A stretch of 64,000 nucleotides of DNA, taken from Alphaproteobacteria bacterium UBA3612 (GTDB taxonomy: Bacteria; Pseudomonadota; Alphaproteobacteria; Sphingomonadales; Sphingomonadaceae). Positions 8,585 to 16,832 of this stretch are shown here, piece by piece. The DNA is taken from assembly GCA_002375465.1 (NCBI GenBank), contig DFLT01000012.1:485-64484 (forward strand), written 5' to 3'. Position 1 is the first letter of the stretch. Each line of letters opens with the position of its first letter. The notes beneath the pieces were generated by a model that had not been told where the DNA came from, did no database searches, and worked only from the letters and a program-made list of their open reading frames with translations. Made by a program: the position numbers and the translations under genes.

Positions 8585-10243
8585 CTATTCGGCAGGCTGG
8601 GCGACGATCGGGCGATCTTTCGCGGGATCGTAATCCGCGTCGCTCATCGGTTTCTCGGCACGTTGCCGTCCGGCGATCGTCATGCAGACATTGTAGACCA
8701 TGATGACGGCACCAGCGAGGTACATGGCCCCACCGATGGCGCGAATGACGTACATCGGGAACATCGCGCTGACCACTTCCGAGAAAGCGTAAACCAGATA
8801 GCCGTCCTCTCCATATTCACGCCACATCAGACCCTGCATGATGCCCGCCACCCAGAGCGCGGCCGCGTAAAGGACGATGCCGATGGTCGCGAGCCAGAAG
8901 TGCCAGTTCACCATGCGCAGCGAATAAAGGCGGTTCTGCCCCCAAAGACGCGGCACCAGGAAATAAATCGCCGCGAAACTGATCATGCCGTTCCAGCCAA
9001 GCGCGCCGGAATGCACGTGGCCGACTGTCCATTCGGTATAATGGGACAGGCTGTTCACCGCCTTGATCGACAGCATCGGACCTTCGAACGTCGCCATGCC
9101 ATAGAAGGCGAGCGCCATCACCATCATGCGGATGATCGGATCGGTGCGGATCTTGTCCCAGGCGCCGTTCAGCGTCATCAGTCCGTTGATCATCCCGCCC
9201 CAGCTGGGCATCCAGAGAACGACTGAAAACACCATGCCGAGGGTCTGCGCCCAGTCGGGAAGCGCGGTGTAATGGAGATGGTGCGGCCCCGCCCAGATAT
9301 AAAGGAATATCAGCGACCAGAAATGGATGATGGACAGACGGTAAGAATAAACCGGACGGTTGGCCTGCTTAGGTACGAAATAATACATCATCGCGAGGAA
9401 CGGCACGGTCAGGAAGAAGGCGACCGCGTTATGGCCGTACCACCACTGGGTCAGGGCGTCCTGCACACCGGCGAAGGCACTGTAGCTTTTGGAGCCGAAG
9501 ATGCTGACCGGGATCGCCAGATTGTTGATGATGTGCAGCATCGCGATGGTGATGATGAAACTGAGGTAAAACCAGTTCGCGACATAGATATGCGGTTCGC
9601 GGCGCCTAATAAGCGTCCCCACGAAGACGATGAAATAGGCGACCCAGACGATGGTCAGCCAGATATCGACATACCATTCCGGCTCAGCATATTCGCGCGA
9701 TTCCGTGATGCCAAGGACATAGCCGGTGGCGGCCAGGACGATGAAGAACTGATATCCCCAGAATACGAACCGGGCGAGCGCTGGAAACGCCAGCCTGGCG
9801 CGGCAGGTGCGCTGCACGACGTAGAAACTGCTGGCGATCAGAATATTGCCGCCAAATGCAAAAATGACCGCCGACGTGTGCAAGGGCCGCAAGCGACCGA
9901 ATGTGGTGAATTCGCTGTTCAGGTTCAGCGCCGGAAAGGCTAGCTGTAACGCGATGTACAGGCCGGCCAGGAATCCGACGATGCTCCAGCCCACCGTGGC
10001 GATAACGCCCCAGCGGACGACATCGTCATAATAGCGGCTTTTGTCTGCTGGCGTACGCAGGATACCGCGTGCGAGCATGGAATAATCGGTCCGCGTCAGC
10101 GTTGCCCAGATCATGACGAGCGCGGCAGCACCGGCAATCGCCATATGAACGGCGAAGCCACGATCCTCCGCTGCGACGACTAGGATCATGGTCATGAGGA
10201 ACAGTGCAAACCATCCGCCCGCCCGCATCACGACACTGTCCAT
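8585..10243 (-). CDS. ccoN: Cbb3 oxidase catalytic subunit CcoN
   Basis: The 552-residue haem-copper oxidase subunit I of C type, which reduces oxygen to water with high affinity. About 12 or more membrane helices are visible. Likely metal and haem ligands lie in LRPLHTSAV, in WWYGHNAVAF (CuB histidine), in the GPHHLHYT histidine pair and in VGHVHSGALGWNG. The length is somewhat above the common 470-480 because of an extra N-terminal helix. It leads the ccoNOQP-GHIS run; an FNR-type box at 10324-10337 lies about 80 bases upstream. Confidence 0.96.
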   Translation of the reverse strand: MDSVVMRAGGWFALFLMTMILVVAAEDRGFAVHMAIAGAAALVMIWATLTRTDYSMLARGILRTPADKSRYYDDVVRWGVIATVGWSIVGFLAGLYIALQLAFPALNLNSEFTTFGRLRPLHTSAVIFAFGGNILIASSFYVVQRTCRARLAFPALARFVFWGYQFFIVLAATGYVLGITESREYAEPEWYVDIWLTIVWVAYFIVFVGTLIRRREPHIYVANWFYLSFIITIAMLHIINNLAIPVSIFGSKSYSAFAGVQDALTQWWYGHNAVAFFLTVPFLAMMYYFVPKQANRPVYSYRLSIIHFWSLIFLYIWAGPHHLHYTALPDWAQTLGMVFSVVLWMPSWGGMINGLMTLNGAWDKIRTDPIIRMMVMALAFYGMATFEGPMLSIKAVNSLSHYTEWTVGHVHSGALGWNGMISFAAIYFLVPRLWGQNRLYSLRMVNWHFWLATIGIVLYAAALWVAGIMQGLMWREYGEDGYLVYAFSEVVSAMFPMYVIRAIGGAMYLAGAVIMVYNVCMTIAGRQRAEKPMSDADYDPAKDRPIVAQPAE

Positions 10244-10323
10244 TATTCTTATCTCCGGAACTTTGTGCGGGCGAGATCGCGCCCTGTTCAGGAGTGGGAT
10301 GCCGGATTATGGCCATTAGAACA

Positions 10324-10337
10324 TTGACGCCGATCAA
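10324..10337 (-). promoter_or_regulatory. FNR/FixK-type box upstream of ccoN
   Basis: TTGACGCCGATCAA matches TTGAY-N4-ATCAA. It lies between ccoN and the fnr-like gene, its centre about 87 bases before the ccoN start, leaving room for a transcription start near 10289 and a leader of about 45 bases. It is the expected site for low-oxygen activation of the oxidase operon. Confidence 0.75.
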
Positions 10338-10354
10338 ATTGGGACCGGACGCTT

Positions 10355-11068
10355 TTAAGCGAAGGTTTCCGCAGCCTCCACGAGCGGGGTTCTGTCAAGG
10401 ATATGGATCGTCCGGCGGCCGCTCAAATCGATCAGTCCGCCACGCTTTAACGCGGTCAGCTGGCGACTTACCGTTTCGATGGTCAGTCCCAGGATATCCG
10501 CGACTTGCTGCCTGCCAAATGGCAGCTCGAATTCGTCCGCCGTGGTCGCGCCAATGCAGGTATCGGCGGACAGGCGTTCGGAAATATCAATCAGGAAACT
10601 GCAGATTTTCTCGCTTGCCGACTTGCGCCCAAGGCGCGTCATCCAGTCCCGCGCCCGATCCAGTTCGGCCAGGGTTCGCTCCAGAAGTTTACGTTCCAGC
10701 TGAGGGTGGTCGCTAGCGTAGTTTTCGAAGTCGGACCGTCTGAAAACGCAGATATCGGTGTCCGTGAGCGCGGTAACGGTGTTCGTCGTCTTCGAATGAA
10801 ATGGCCGACCGATGAAATCTGCCGGAAACGCCAGACCGACAATCTGCTCCCTGCCGTCGCCAAGCGATTTTGTCAGTTTGAGAACGCCGCTGGTAACGCT
10901 CGCCACGACAAACGCATCATCTCCTTCCCAGGCGAGGGTTTGCCCCGCGGAAAGATGCTGATGACGGCGGATGCGGCTAAGCGCGGTTAACTCGGCGCTG
11001 TCGAGCGCCGCACAGATGGCTTGGTTGCGGACCGCGCATGTTGCGCAAGCGACTGATACCTGTTCCAT
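10355..11068 (-). CDS. fnrL: Oxygen-sensing Crp/Fnr family regulator (FnrL type)
   Basis: A 237-residue cytoplasmic transcription factor. Three N-terminal cysteines (C8, C11, C19) and a distant one (C107) match the four ligands of the FNR 4Fe-4S oxygen sensor, although spacing in the first group is CxxCx7C rather than CxxCx5C as in E. coli. A cyclic-nucleotide-binding-like domain (about 30-145) is followed by a winged helix whose recognition helix reads LGLTIETVSRQL (E196, S199, R200), the residues that in FNR read TTGAT half sites. Such half sites are present upstream of ccoN, hemN and this gene. Confidence 0.92.
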   Translation of the reverse strand: MEQVSVACATCAVRNQAICAALDSAELTALSRIRRHQHLSAGQTLAWEGDDAFVVASVTSGVLKLTKSLGDGREQIVGLAFPADFIGRPFHSKTTNTVTALTDTDICVFRRSDFENYASDHPQLERKLLERTLAELDRARDWMTRLGRKSASEKICSFLIDISERLSADTCIGATTADEFELPFGRQQVADILGLTIETVSRQLTALKRGGLIDLSGRRTIHILDRTPLVEAAETFA

Positions 11069-11110
11069 AACTGCTACCTAAGGTGCCCGGATGCCAATTC
11101 CGAGGCCAAT

Positions 11111-11124
11111 TTGATTGAGATTAA
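11111..11124. promoter_or_regulatory. FNR-type box in the divergent fnr/hemA region
   Basis: TTGATTGAGATTAA differs from the TTGAT-N4-ATCAA consensus at one position. It lies 43 bases before the fnr-like gene and about 16 bases before the first possible hemA start, so it could control either or both, for example by autoregulation. The overlap with the hemA leader depends on which hemA start is used. Confidence 0.5.
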
Positions 11125-11139
11125 GGATATTCCGTCCTG

Positions 11140-12420
11140 ATGGCGCAAGATTGGGGCATGAAAAAGGATATTCGCCCCCTCAGGATGATCGTTCCCAAGC
11201 GGAACGTGAACTACAACCAGATTTTCGAGAAGGCGATCGACCGCCTGCACGAAGAGGGGCGTTACCGCGTCTTCATCGACATTCTTCGCAACCGGGGCAA
11301 TTTCCCGAACGCGAAATGTTTCGCCGGACATAATGGCCCAAAACCGATTACGGTCTGGTGTTCCAACGACTATCTAGCGATGGGCCAGCATCCTTCTGTC
11401 ATAGAGGCGATGGAGGACGCGCTGCACGAGGTCGGCGCCGGGTCGGGCGGGACGCGCAATATCGGCGGCAACACGCATCTGCACATCCAGCTGGAGCGGG
11501 AACTTGCCGACCTGCATGGCAAGGAGGGGGCGCTTTTGTTCACGTCCGGCTATGTGTCGAACGAGGCGACGTTGTCGACGCTGGCGAAACTGCTGCCCGG
11601 CTGCATCGTCTATTCGGACGAACTGAATCACGCCTCTATGATCGCGGGGATCCGGGGCGCGGGCTGTGAGAAGCGCGTGTTCCGGCACAATGACTATGCG
11701 CATCTGGAGGAACTGCTGGCGGCGGACGATCCCGAGGTGCCCAAGCTGATCGCCTTTGAGAGCGTCTACTCGATGGACGGCGATGTCGCCGATATCAACC
11801 GCATCTGCGATCTTGCCGAGAAATACAACGCGCTCACCTATCTGGACGAGGTCCATGCGGTCGGCATGTACGGGCCGCGCGGCGGCGGCATCTCGGAGCG
11901 TGATGACTGCGCCGACCGGGTGACGATCATCGAGGGCACGCTGGGCAAGGCATTCGGTATGATGGGCGGCTATATCACGGCGTCGAAGATGCTGATCGAC
12001 GTCATCCGCAGCTATGCGCCGGGCTTTATCTTCACGACCAGCCTGTCGCCCGTGCTGGTCGCGGGTGCGCTGGCCAGTGTGAGGCATCTGAAATCATCCC
12101 GCGAGGAGCGCGAGGGACAGCAGCAGGCGGCGGCGCGGCTGAAGGCGTTGATGGTGGAGGCCAATCTGCCGCTGATGGATTCCACCACGCACATCGTCCC
12201 GCTGCATGTCGGTGATCCGGTAAAGGCCAAGAAGATCAGCGATATCCTGCTGATGGAATATGGCGTCTATGTACAGCCGATCAATTACCCGACCGTGCCG
12301 CGCGGGACGGAGCGCCTGCGTTTTACGCCCGGCCCGCACCATGACGAACTGATGATGGCGGAACTCGTCAAGGCGCTCGTCGAAATCTGGGGCCGGATGG
12401 AAATGAAGCTGGCGGCCTGA
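11140..12420 (+). CDS. hemA: 5-aminolevulinate synthase
   Basis: A PLP enzyme that condenses glycine and succinyl-CoA to 5-aminolevulinate, the first step of tetrapyrrole synthesis in alphaproteobacteria. The catalytic lysine lies in GTLGKAFGMMGG (about residue 270 from this start), and CSNDYLAMGQHP, GAGSGGTRNIGG and YLDEVHAVGMYG are classic family motifs. The protein has 426 residues. Family similarity starts at NYNQIFEKAID (base 11209), so later starts (11158, 11185 or a GTG at 11206) are possible; 11140 is kept because an AAGGA lies 12 bases before it. It diverges from fnr and is followed by a stress protein and a cytochrome gene. Confidence 0.95.
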   Translation: MAQDWGMKKDIRPLRMIVPKRNVNYNQIFEKAIDRLHEEGRYRVFIDILRNRGNFPNAKCFAGHNGPKPITVWCSNDYLAMGQHPSVIEAMEDALHEVGAGSGGTRNIGGNTHLHIQLERELADLHGKEGALLFTSGYVSNEATLSTLAKLLPGCIVYSDELNHASMIAGIRGAGCEKRVFRHNDYAHLEELLAADDPEVPKLIAFESVYSMDGDVADINRICDLAEKYNALTYLDEVHAVGMYGPRGGGISERDDCADRVTIIEGTLGKAFGMMGGYITASKMLIDVIRSYAPGFIFTTSLSPVLVAGALASVRHLKSSREEREGQQQAAARLKALMVEANLPLMDSTTHIVPLHVGDPVKAKKISDILLMEYGVYVQPINYPTVPRGTERLRFTPGPHHDELMMAELVKALVEIWGRMEMKLAA

Positions 12421-12441
12421 TCCGTCAGAAGGAGATAACAG

Positions 12442-13257
12442 ATGAAGAATATACTTCTGCATATGAACGACGACGCCGGTCTTACCTCGCGTGTCGAGGC
12501 TGCGCTCGCGCTCGCCCGTTTCCAAGATGCCAAGATCGACTGTCTGCATACCGCGACGAACCCCGATGTTGCGCTCGACATGTATACCGGCGGCATGTTC
12601 GCGGCACCGCTCCAGGCATTCAGGGACGATATCGAGCGGCAGTGGAAGTCCTTCCGTGAACAATGGCAGGCGAAGCTGGAGAAGGAGGATGCCGTCTGGT
12701 CCTGGGACCGCGCTGGCGGTGTGCCCGCGACAGCATTGGCCCATGCCAGCATCTTGACGGACGTAACGGTGCTTAGCCTGATGCATACCCAGACCACCGA
12801 ACAGACGTCGTCTGGCTTCATGGCGACCGTTCTGACGAGGGCCGCAGGGCCTGTCCTTGGCGTTCCTGAAAATCTGCACCGCTTTGACCCATCCGGCCCG
12901 GTGATGATCGCCTGGAATGGGTCGGCGGAGTCCGGTCGCGCGCTGCGCGCGGCCATACCGCTTCTTCAAAAGGCTTCGTCTGTTCGCATATTGTCGATTG
13001 GCAATGGCGGTGCGATGCGCGTACGCGGAAGCGACGCCGCCAATTATCTTGGCGATTACCGAATAAAGGCGGAAGTGGTCGAGCGTCCCGAAAATTCGGA
13101 AATCGGCGACGACATTCTATTCGCCGCGCGCGAATTCGGCGCAGCGATGATCGTTATGGGGGCTTATGGGCGATCAAGGCTCACGGAAACGCTTCTGGGC
13201 GGCGCAACGCTTTCCATGTTGAAAAAAGCAGACGTGCCGATCCTGTTCAATCACTGA
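12442..13257 (+). CDS. Universal stress protein (UspA family)
   Basis: A 271-residue tandem Usp protein. The C-terminal half (about 150-271) ends with the nucleotide-binding pattern MGAYGRSRLTETLLGGAT (G-x2-G-x9-G-S/T like). The N-terminal half has the MKNILLHMNDD opening strand but is more degenerate. It has a strong ribosome site (AAGGAG, eight bases before the ATG) and lies 21 bases after hemA. Usp genes often belong to FNR-type low-oxygen regulons, which fits this place. Confidence 0.85.
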   Translation: MKNILLHMNDDAGLTSRVEAALALARFQDAKIDCLHTATNPDVALDMYTGGMFAAPLQAFRDDIERQWKSFREQWQAKLEKEDAVWSWDRAGGVPATALAHASILTDVTVLSLMHTQTTEQTSSGFMATVLTRAAGPVLGVPENLHRFDPSGPVMIAWNGSAESGRALRAAIPLLQKASSVRILSIGNGGAMRVRGSDAANYLGDYRIKAEVVERPENSEIGDDILFAAREFGAAMIVMGAYGRSRLTETLLGGATLSMLKKADVPILFNH

Positions 13258-13299
13258 TCGCCGATAACGAGAAGGCGGTCCGCTGCCAGGAAGACTGAA

Positions 13300-13671
13300 A
13301 TGAACTTTTTGAAAACGGGATCGATGCTGCTCTGTTTGACGGCTGTAGGCTGTTCCACGCATATCGATGACAAACCGGGGCCAACCGCGCGGGTCGATAG
13401 AGAACGTCCAGCAGCGGCATCCATCGCACGGGGGGAAATACTGGTCGAGGCAAAATGTCTTCGCTGCCATAGCCGGACTGCGGACCAGAACAGTCCGCAC
13501 GCGTCCGCGCCATCGTTCGCAACCCTCTTCACGCATTATCCGCCCGACTACATCGCGGAGTCATTCGCGGAAGGGGTGTTCGTCGGACATAGCGACATGC
13601 CGCCTTTCCAGTTCGAGCCGGACGAGATCGATGATCTCGTAGCATATTTCAAACAGCTCCCGGCCAAATAG
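13300..13671 (+). CDS. Small lipoprotein cytochrome c
   Basis: A 123-residue class I cytochrome c. A lipoprotein signal ends at the lipobox LTAVGC (cysteine about residue 18), so it should be anchored to a membrane facing the periplasm. The haem site is CLRCH (about residues 53-57) and the likely axial methionine is in DMPPF. It lies 42 bases after the usp gene, in the hemA direction. It could donate electrons to the cbb3 oxidase, but this is inference from position. Confidence 0.82.
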   Translation: MNFLKTGSMLLCLTAVGCSTHIDDKPGPTARVDRERPAAASIARGEILVEAKCLRCHSRTADQNSPHASAPSFATLFTHYPPDYIAESFAEGVFVGHSDMPPFQFEPDEIDDLVAYFKQLPAK

Positions 13672-13695
13672 GTTACGGACCGCCCATTGCGGATG

Positions 13696-14190
13696 CTATG
13701 TCACGTGATCCATATTCATCAGTCCCACGAAACCCAGAATCGCAAGAATAACGGCCTTGCCCCCCTCAATGCAGACATAGACGATATGGTGTCCGCCAGA
13801 TGGCGGCGGAACCTCTCCGCGGGCGATCATATCCACTCGTTCAGTCAGTGCGGGAAGCAGCCACAGCGCCTGTGCCGCGACAGCCATCGCCAGGACCAGC
13901 GAAAAGGAAATTTGGAGTTTAGGCACTCCACGTCGCCATGACAGGACTATAAAAAGCGCGGCCAGGATCATTTCAATCCTGCTGAAAAGGGAGAAAGTTA
14001 CCCGGCCCACGTCCAATGCGACCGGCAGCGTCAGGGACGGAGCGGAGAACTTCACAGGGGTCGCGAGAAACGAAACGCCCAGAATGAGACCGAGCCAAAG
14101 GATCGCGAGGAAAACGAAGACCCAGCGTGATGTTTTCCTGATATCTCCGCTGGCTGTGCCACTATCGGACGCGCGCATCCCGGCCGTCAT
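13696..14190 (-). CDS. Four-helix membrane protein of unknown function
   Basis: A 164-residue protein with four predicted transmembrane helices (about residues 22-43, 66-84, 92-113 and 139-157). The segment GVSFLATPVKFSAPSLTLPVALDVGR is the most distinctive feature; similar small membrane proteins of unknown function occur in proteobacteria. It converges on the cytochrome gene. Function is not recognised. Confidence 0.7.
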   Translation of the reverse strand: MTAGMRASDSGTASGDIRKTSRWVFVFLAILWLGLILGVSFLATPVKFSAPSLTLPVALDVGRVTFSLFSRIEMILAALFIVLSWRRGVPKLQISFSLVLAMAVAAQALWLLPALTERVDMIARGEVPPPSGGHHIVYVCIEGGKAVILAILGFVGLMNMDHVT

Positions 14191-14359
14191 GTGCTTCCTT
14201 GTCTCTTAATCCGCAAATCGAGGCTGCCGCTCGTAAAAATCGATCTGCAATTTCACCGGGCCGCGCAGCTCCACCCAATGCGGCCTCTCCGTCGTCAGAA
14301 CATTTGGCACAACTTGCGGCGTAGATCAGCGGAGTGTGGGCCTCGTCTCGGTTTGCTGT

Positions 14360-14634
14360 TTAGGCGGCGAGCTTGCGGTGTTGCAAGCGCCGATGTTCGA
14401 GTGTCTTTCGCTTGATCTTTTCTCTTCGCTTGATGATGGCTGGTGCCCTGCCGAAGTAGGCGTTGGCGGGTGTGACGTTGTCGAGGCTCTCGTGGTAGCG
14501 CTGGTGGTTGTAATGCTCGACGAAGGCCTCGATCTGCTGTTGGAGATCGCCGGGCAGGAAGTAGTTCTCCAGCAGCACACGGTTTTTGAGCGTCTGATGC
14601 CAGCGTTCGATCTTGCCTTGGGTCTGGGGATGGA
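14360..14634 (-). pseudogene. 3' remnant of an older IS3-family transposase
   Basis: About 90 codons of the C-terminal part of a DDE transposase (integrase core), ending at a normal stop. Readable motifs are HPQTQGKIERWHQTLKNRV, with the glutamate of the DDE triad, then YNHQRYHESLDNVTPA and the basic tail HRRLQHRKLAA. The frame is cut at 14634, exactly at the left inverted repeat of the next insertion sequence, and its 5' part is absent from the other side. A remnant, not a working gene. The 170 bases from 14191 to here hold no gene. Confidence 0.8.
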
Positions 14635-14699
14635 TGGACTTGCAACGGTTTTGTGCCGGTCACCTGAGCGTTTAGAGCTCGCAACAGGAGACCGATGAG

Positions 14700-14972
14700 A
14701 TGATGAAGCATTCAGACGAGTTCAAGCAGGAGGCGGTGCGGATTGCTCTGACCAGCGGCCTATCGCGCGAGCGCGTGGCCAAGGATTTGGGCATAGGTAA
14801 ATCGACGCTAGGCAAGTGGCTGTCTCAGTATCGCCCAGCTGATCTGGTGTCAGCGCCGCAGGCAGATCTGGCCCGTGAGAACGAACGTCTTCGCCTTGAG
14901 AACCGCGTGCTCAAGGAGGAGAGGGATATTCTAAAAAAGGCCACTCAGTTCTTCGCGAGCCAGCGGCCGTGA
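14700..14972 (+). CDS. IS3-family transposase OrfA
   Basis: A 90-residue protein with an N-terminal helix-turn-helix (FKQEAVRIALTSGLSRERVAKDLGIGKSTLGKWL, about residues 7-42) that binds the element's ends, and a C-terminal leucine-zipper-like coiled coil (LARENERLRLENRVLKEERDILKK). It ends in a GTGA overlap with orfB, where IS3 elements usually make a programmed frameshift fusion. It is intact, but its partner is not. Confidence 0.9.
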   Translation: MMKHSDEFKQEAVRIALTSGLSRERVAKDLGIGKSTLGKWLSQYRPADLVSAPQADLARENERLRLENRVLKEERDILKKATQFFASQRP

Positions 14973-15654
14973 GGTTCGCGTTCGTGGAGAGCTGGCGCCA
15001 TGTGTGGCCGGTAGAGACGATCTGCCGGGTGATGCAGATCAGCGCCCGTGGCTACCGATCATGGCGCACGCGGCCGATCAGCCAGCGGGACCGCACAGAC
15101 ATGAAGGTGCTGGCTCATATCCGGGAGCAGTATAGCCTGAGCCTGGGCAGCTATGGTCGCCCTCGCATGACAATGGAGCTCAAAGAGGCAGGCCTCGATG
15201 TCGGCGAGCGCAGGGTCGGACGGCTGATGCGCCTCAACGGGATCAAGCCGGTTCGCACCCGCAAGCACAAGGTGACCACCGAGGCCGCGAAAGACCCTCG
15301 GTTGGAAAACCCCTGCCGAAGTCCTCGACCAGTTCCTTGCTGGCCAGTATGAAGCCAGTGTTGCGACGACCGGTTGAATCCGCCCAATATTGCTCCTACG
15401 ATTATCAAAAGAAGCTGCAGGCCTACGGCCTGCGTCCATCGATGAGTGGCAAGGGCAATTGCTACGATAACTCAGCCGTGGAGACGTTCTTCAAATCGCT
15501 GAAGGCAGAACTGATCTGGCGGCAGAAATGGCCAACCCGGCGTCAGGCGGAAGCTGCCATCTTCCAATACATCAACGGATTCTACAACACCCGACGACGC
15601 CATTCATATCTAGGCGGCATCAGCCCGCTCGCATTCGAAGCCAAGGTAGCATAG
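14969..15654 (+). pseudogene. IS3 transposase OrfB with central deletion and foreign insert
   Basis: The first part (to about 15281, ending RTRKHKVTT) is the IS3 OrfB N-terminal region. The last part (from about 15384, QYCSYDYQKKLQAYGL to EAKVA, including GNCYDNSAVETFFKSLKAEL with the DDE glutamate) is in another frame. The roughly 100 residues between, which hold both catalytic aspartates, are missing. Their place is taken by about 100 bases that read, in a third frame, as the end of an IS30-type transposase. The enzyme cannot be active. Confidence 0.85.
15282..15377 (+). pseudogene. IS30-type transposase 3' fragment inside IS3 orfB
   Basis: Thirty-one codons read RPRKTLGWKTPAEVLDQFLAG and so on to a TGA at 15375-15377. 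This is the characteristic carboxy end of IS30-family transposases (P-R-K-x-L-G-W-x-T-P-x-E). It replaces the catalytic centre of the surrounding IS3 orfB. It probably arose by an IS30 insertion in the IS3 element followed by a deletion. Confidence 0.7.
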
Positions 15655-15691
15655 TGAGATCGGTGACCGGCACAAAACCGTTACAAGTCCA

Positions 15692-15830
15692 GATTGCTCG
15701 AGCGACTGGACCTGCTCGTCGGGGGCGAAGCCCTGATAGCCAAGACCATCGCCAAGACCAGCCGTATGGCTCAGCAGGCGACGGATAGTCATAGACGCTT
15801 TGGTTCCGACCTGCCATATCGTTCCTGGGA
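15692..15830 (-). pseudogene. Fragment of a beta-lactamase-like serine hydrolase
   Basis: On the minus strand about 45 codons read TIRRLLSHTAGLGDGLGY and FAPDEQVQSLE. TIRxLLxHTxGL is the well-known motif of class C beta-lactamase-related esterases and peptidases (Pfam Beta-lactamase). The Ser-x-x-Lys motif that should lie upstream is absent, and the frame is cut at the right repeat of the insertion sequence. It is a leftover of a gene destroyed in this junk zone. Confidence 0.6.
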
Positions 15831-16334
15831 GCCGCGTTAAGCTGCGGAGTGATCCGGGGGGATCATGGCAACAATCCGAATGAACGGCCGAGCCTTGGCC
15901 TATGGCGATGGCTGATGGATTTTCTGGCCTTACCAGCGCCGCCAGTATCTTGCGGCGAGAACGGGTGCACCGAGAATGAGCTTTGCCGCGAATGCGCCAA
16001 TTGGCACGCTACGAAATAGCCATATATGGCCCGCGTCTTGCTGCGAGGGGCCTGCTGAGATCGCTGACGATGATCAGCGGCGCTAACTAACGCGCCGACA
16101 TACCAAGATCGAACATTAGTATGGCTCAAAACCGAAAACTTCTGCGAGGATGTGTACCGCCGCAGAGCCGTGACCCGGTTGGGTGAGCCCGCCGATGCGA
16201 AAGCGGGAAACCCACGGACATATGTTCTGGAGAACATCACCGACAAGGAGCCGGATGCTCGCCGATTTCCGTGCCGTCGGCGGCGATAAGACTCACCACG
16301 TAAACATCGACACGACGCTCATCCGGCCTCCTGC
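15831..16334. other. Gene-poor stretch left of the recombinase operon
   Basis: About 500 bases without a convincing gene. The minus-strand frame 15863-16246 has an implausible composition. On the plus strand a 58-codon stretch (about 16104-16290) reading LKTENFCEDVYRRRAVTRLGEP looks protein-like but has no start or recognised family. The left end of the recombinase element could lie here, but I find no copy of the dyad seen at its right end and no radical SAM sequence. Confidence 0.4.
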
Positions 16335-16832
16335 TTAATCGGCATGGTCGGCAGCCTCAGGGAAGAGTGAAACCACCTTGCCCTCGCTGGCCTTCAAGTC
16401 CTTGTCCACTTTCGCCTTCAGCCGCTCATAGCGACCTTTGTAGTCGCTATAGCCCTTTTCCGCCCTTGCCCTCTGAGAGAAATGGTAGGCGGCATGGGCT
16501 TCCGCGTGAGACAGTTGTACCCGCAGCTCGGCGATCTCCGCCCGAAGCTTCTTGATGACGTCGTCACGGTTTCGCGGCACGATCCCGGTCGCGCCAGCCT
16601 CCATCAGAACAAGCTGGCGCACTTCGGGATAGCGGCAGTTCTCCATCCCGATGAGTCCGCGGGCGCGATTTGCCTCTTGCGCAACCGTCGCGATGTTGAT
16701 CTTGACTGCCTTGCCCTTGCTAACTTTCTCACGCAATTTGGGATGCTGCGGTCGCCCGTTCTTCAGACGCTCGATTGCATCAAGGAAGTCCTGCTCGATC
16801 CGGTCCCGTGACTTGGTTCTCCTACGCGGCAT
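16335..16832 (-). CDS. Small coiled-coil protein of recombinase operon (TnpC-like)
   Basis: A 165-residue basic protein. The N-terminal half contains a short helix-turn-helix-like stretch (INIATVAQEANRARGLIGMEN, about residues 45-65); the C-terminal half (about 85-150) is a long charged coiled coil. It is the last gene of the recombinase operon and overlaps the preceding gene by 11 bases. Tn554-type elements have a small accessory gene (tnpC) in the same place that affects transposition orientation and efficiency. Homology to it is inferred from position and architecture. Confidence 0.6.
   Translation of the reverse strand: MPRRRTKSRDRIEQDFLDAIERLKNGRPQHPKLREKVSKGKAVKINIATVAQEANRARGLIGMENCRYPEVRQLVLMEAGATGIVPRNRDDVIKKLRAEIAELRVQLSHAEAHAAYHFSQRARAEKGYSDYKGRYERLKAKVDKDLKASEGKVVSLFPEAADHAD

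Larger units (their letters stand above)
14635..15691 (+). mobile_element. Defective IS3-family insertion sequence
   Basis: A 1057-base element bounded by imperfect inverted repeats of about 27 bases: TGGACTTGCAACGGTTTTGT and on at the left, and at the right its reverse complement with one change. It holds a two-gene IS3 layout (orfA, then orfB one frame back). It is shorter than the usual 1.2-1.3 kb because the middle of orfB is gone. I see no clear target duplication at its ends, and the genes on its two sides differ, so DNA has been lost at the junctions. Confidence 0.85.

Noticed and set aside
8189..9226. Long plus-strand frame opposite ccoO and ccoN
   Set aside because: Antisense shadow in high-GC DNA; the histidine-rich composition is an artefact.
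15863..16246. 127-codon minus-strand frame
   Set aside because: No similarity, no ribosome site, implausible composition.
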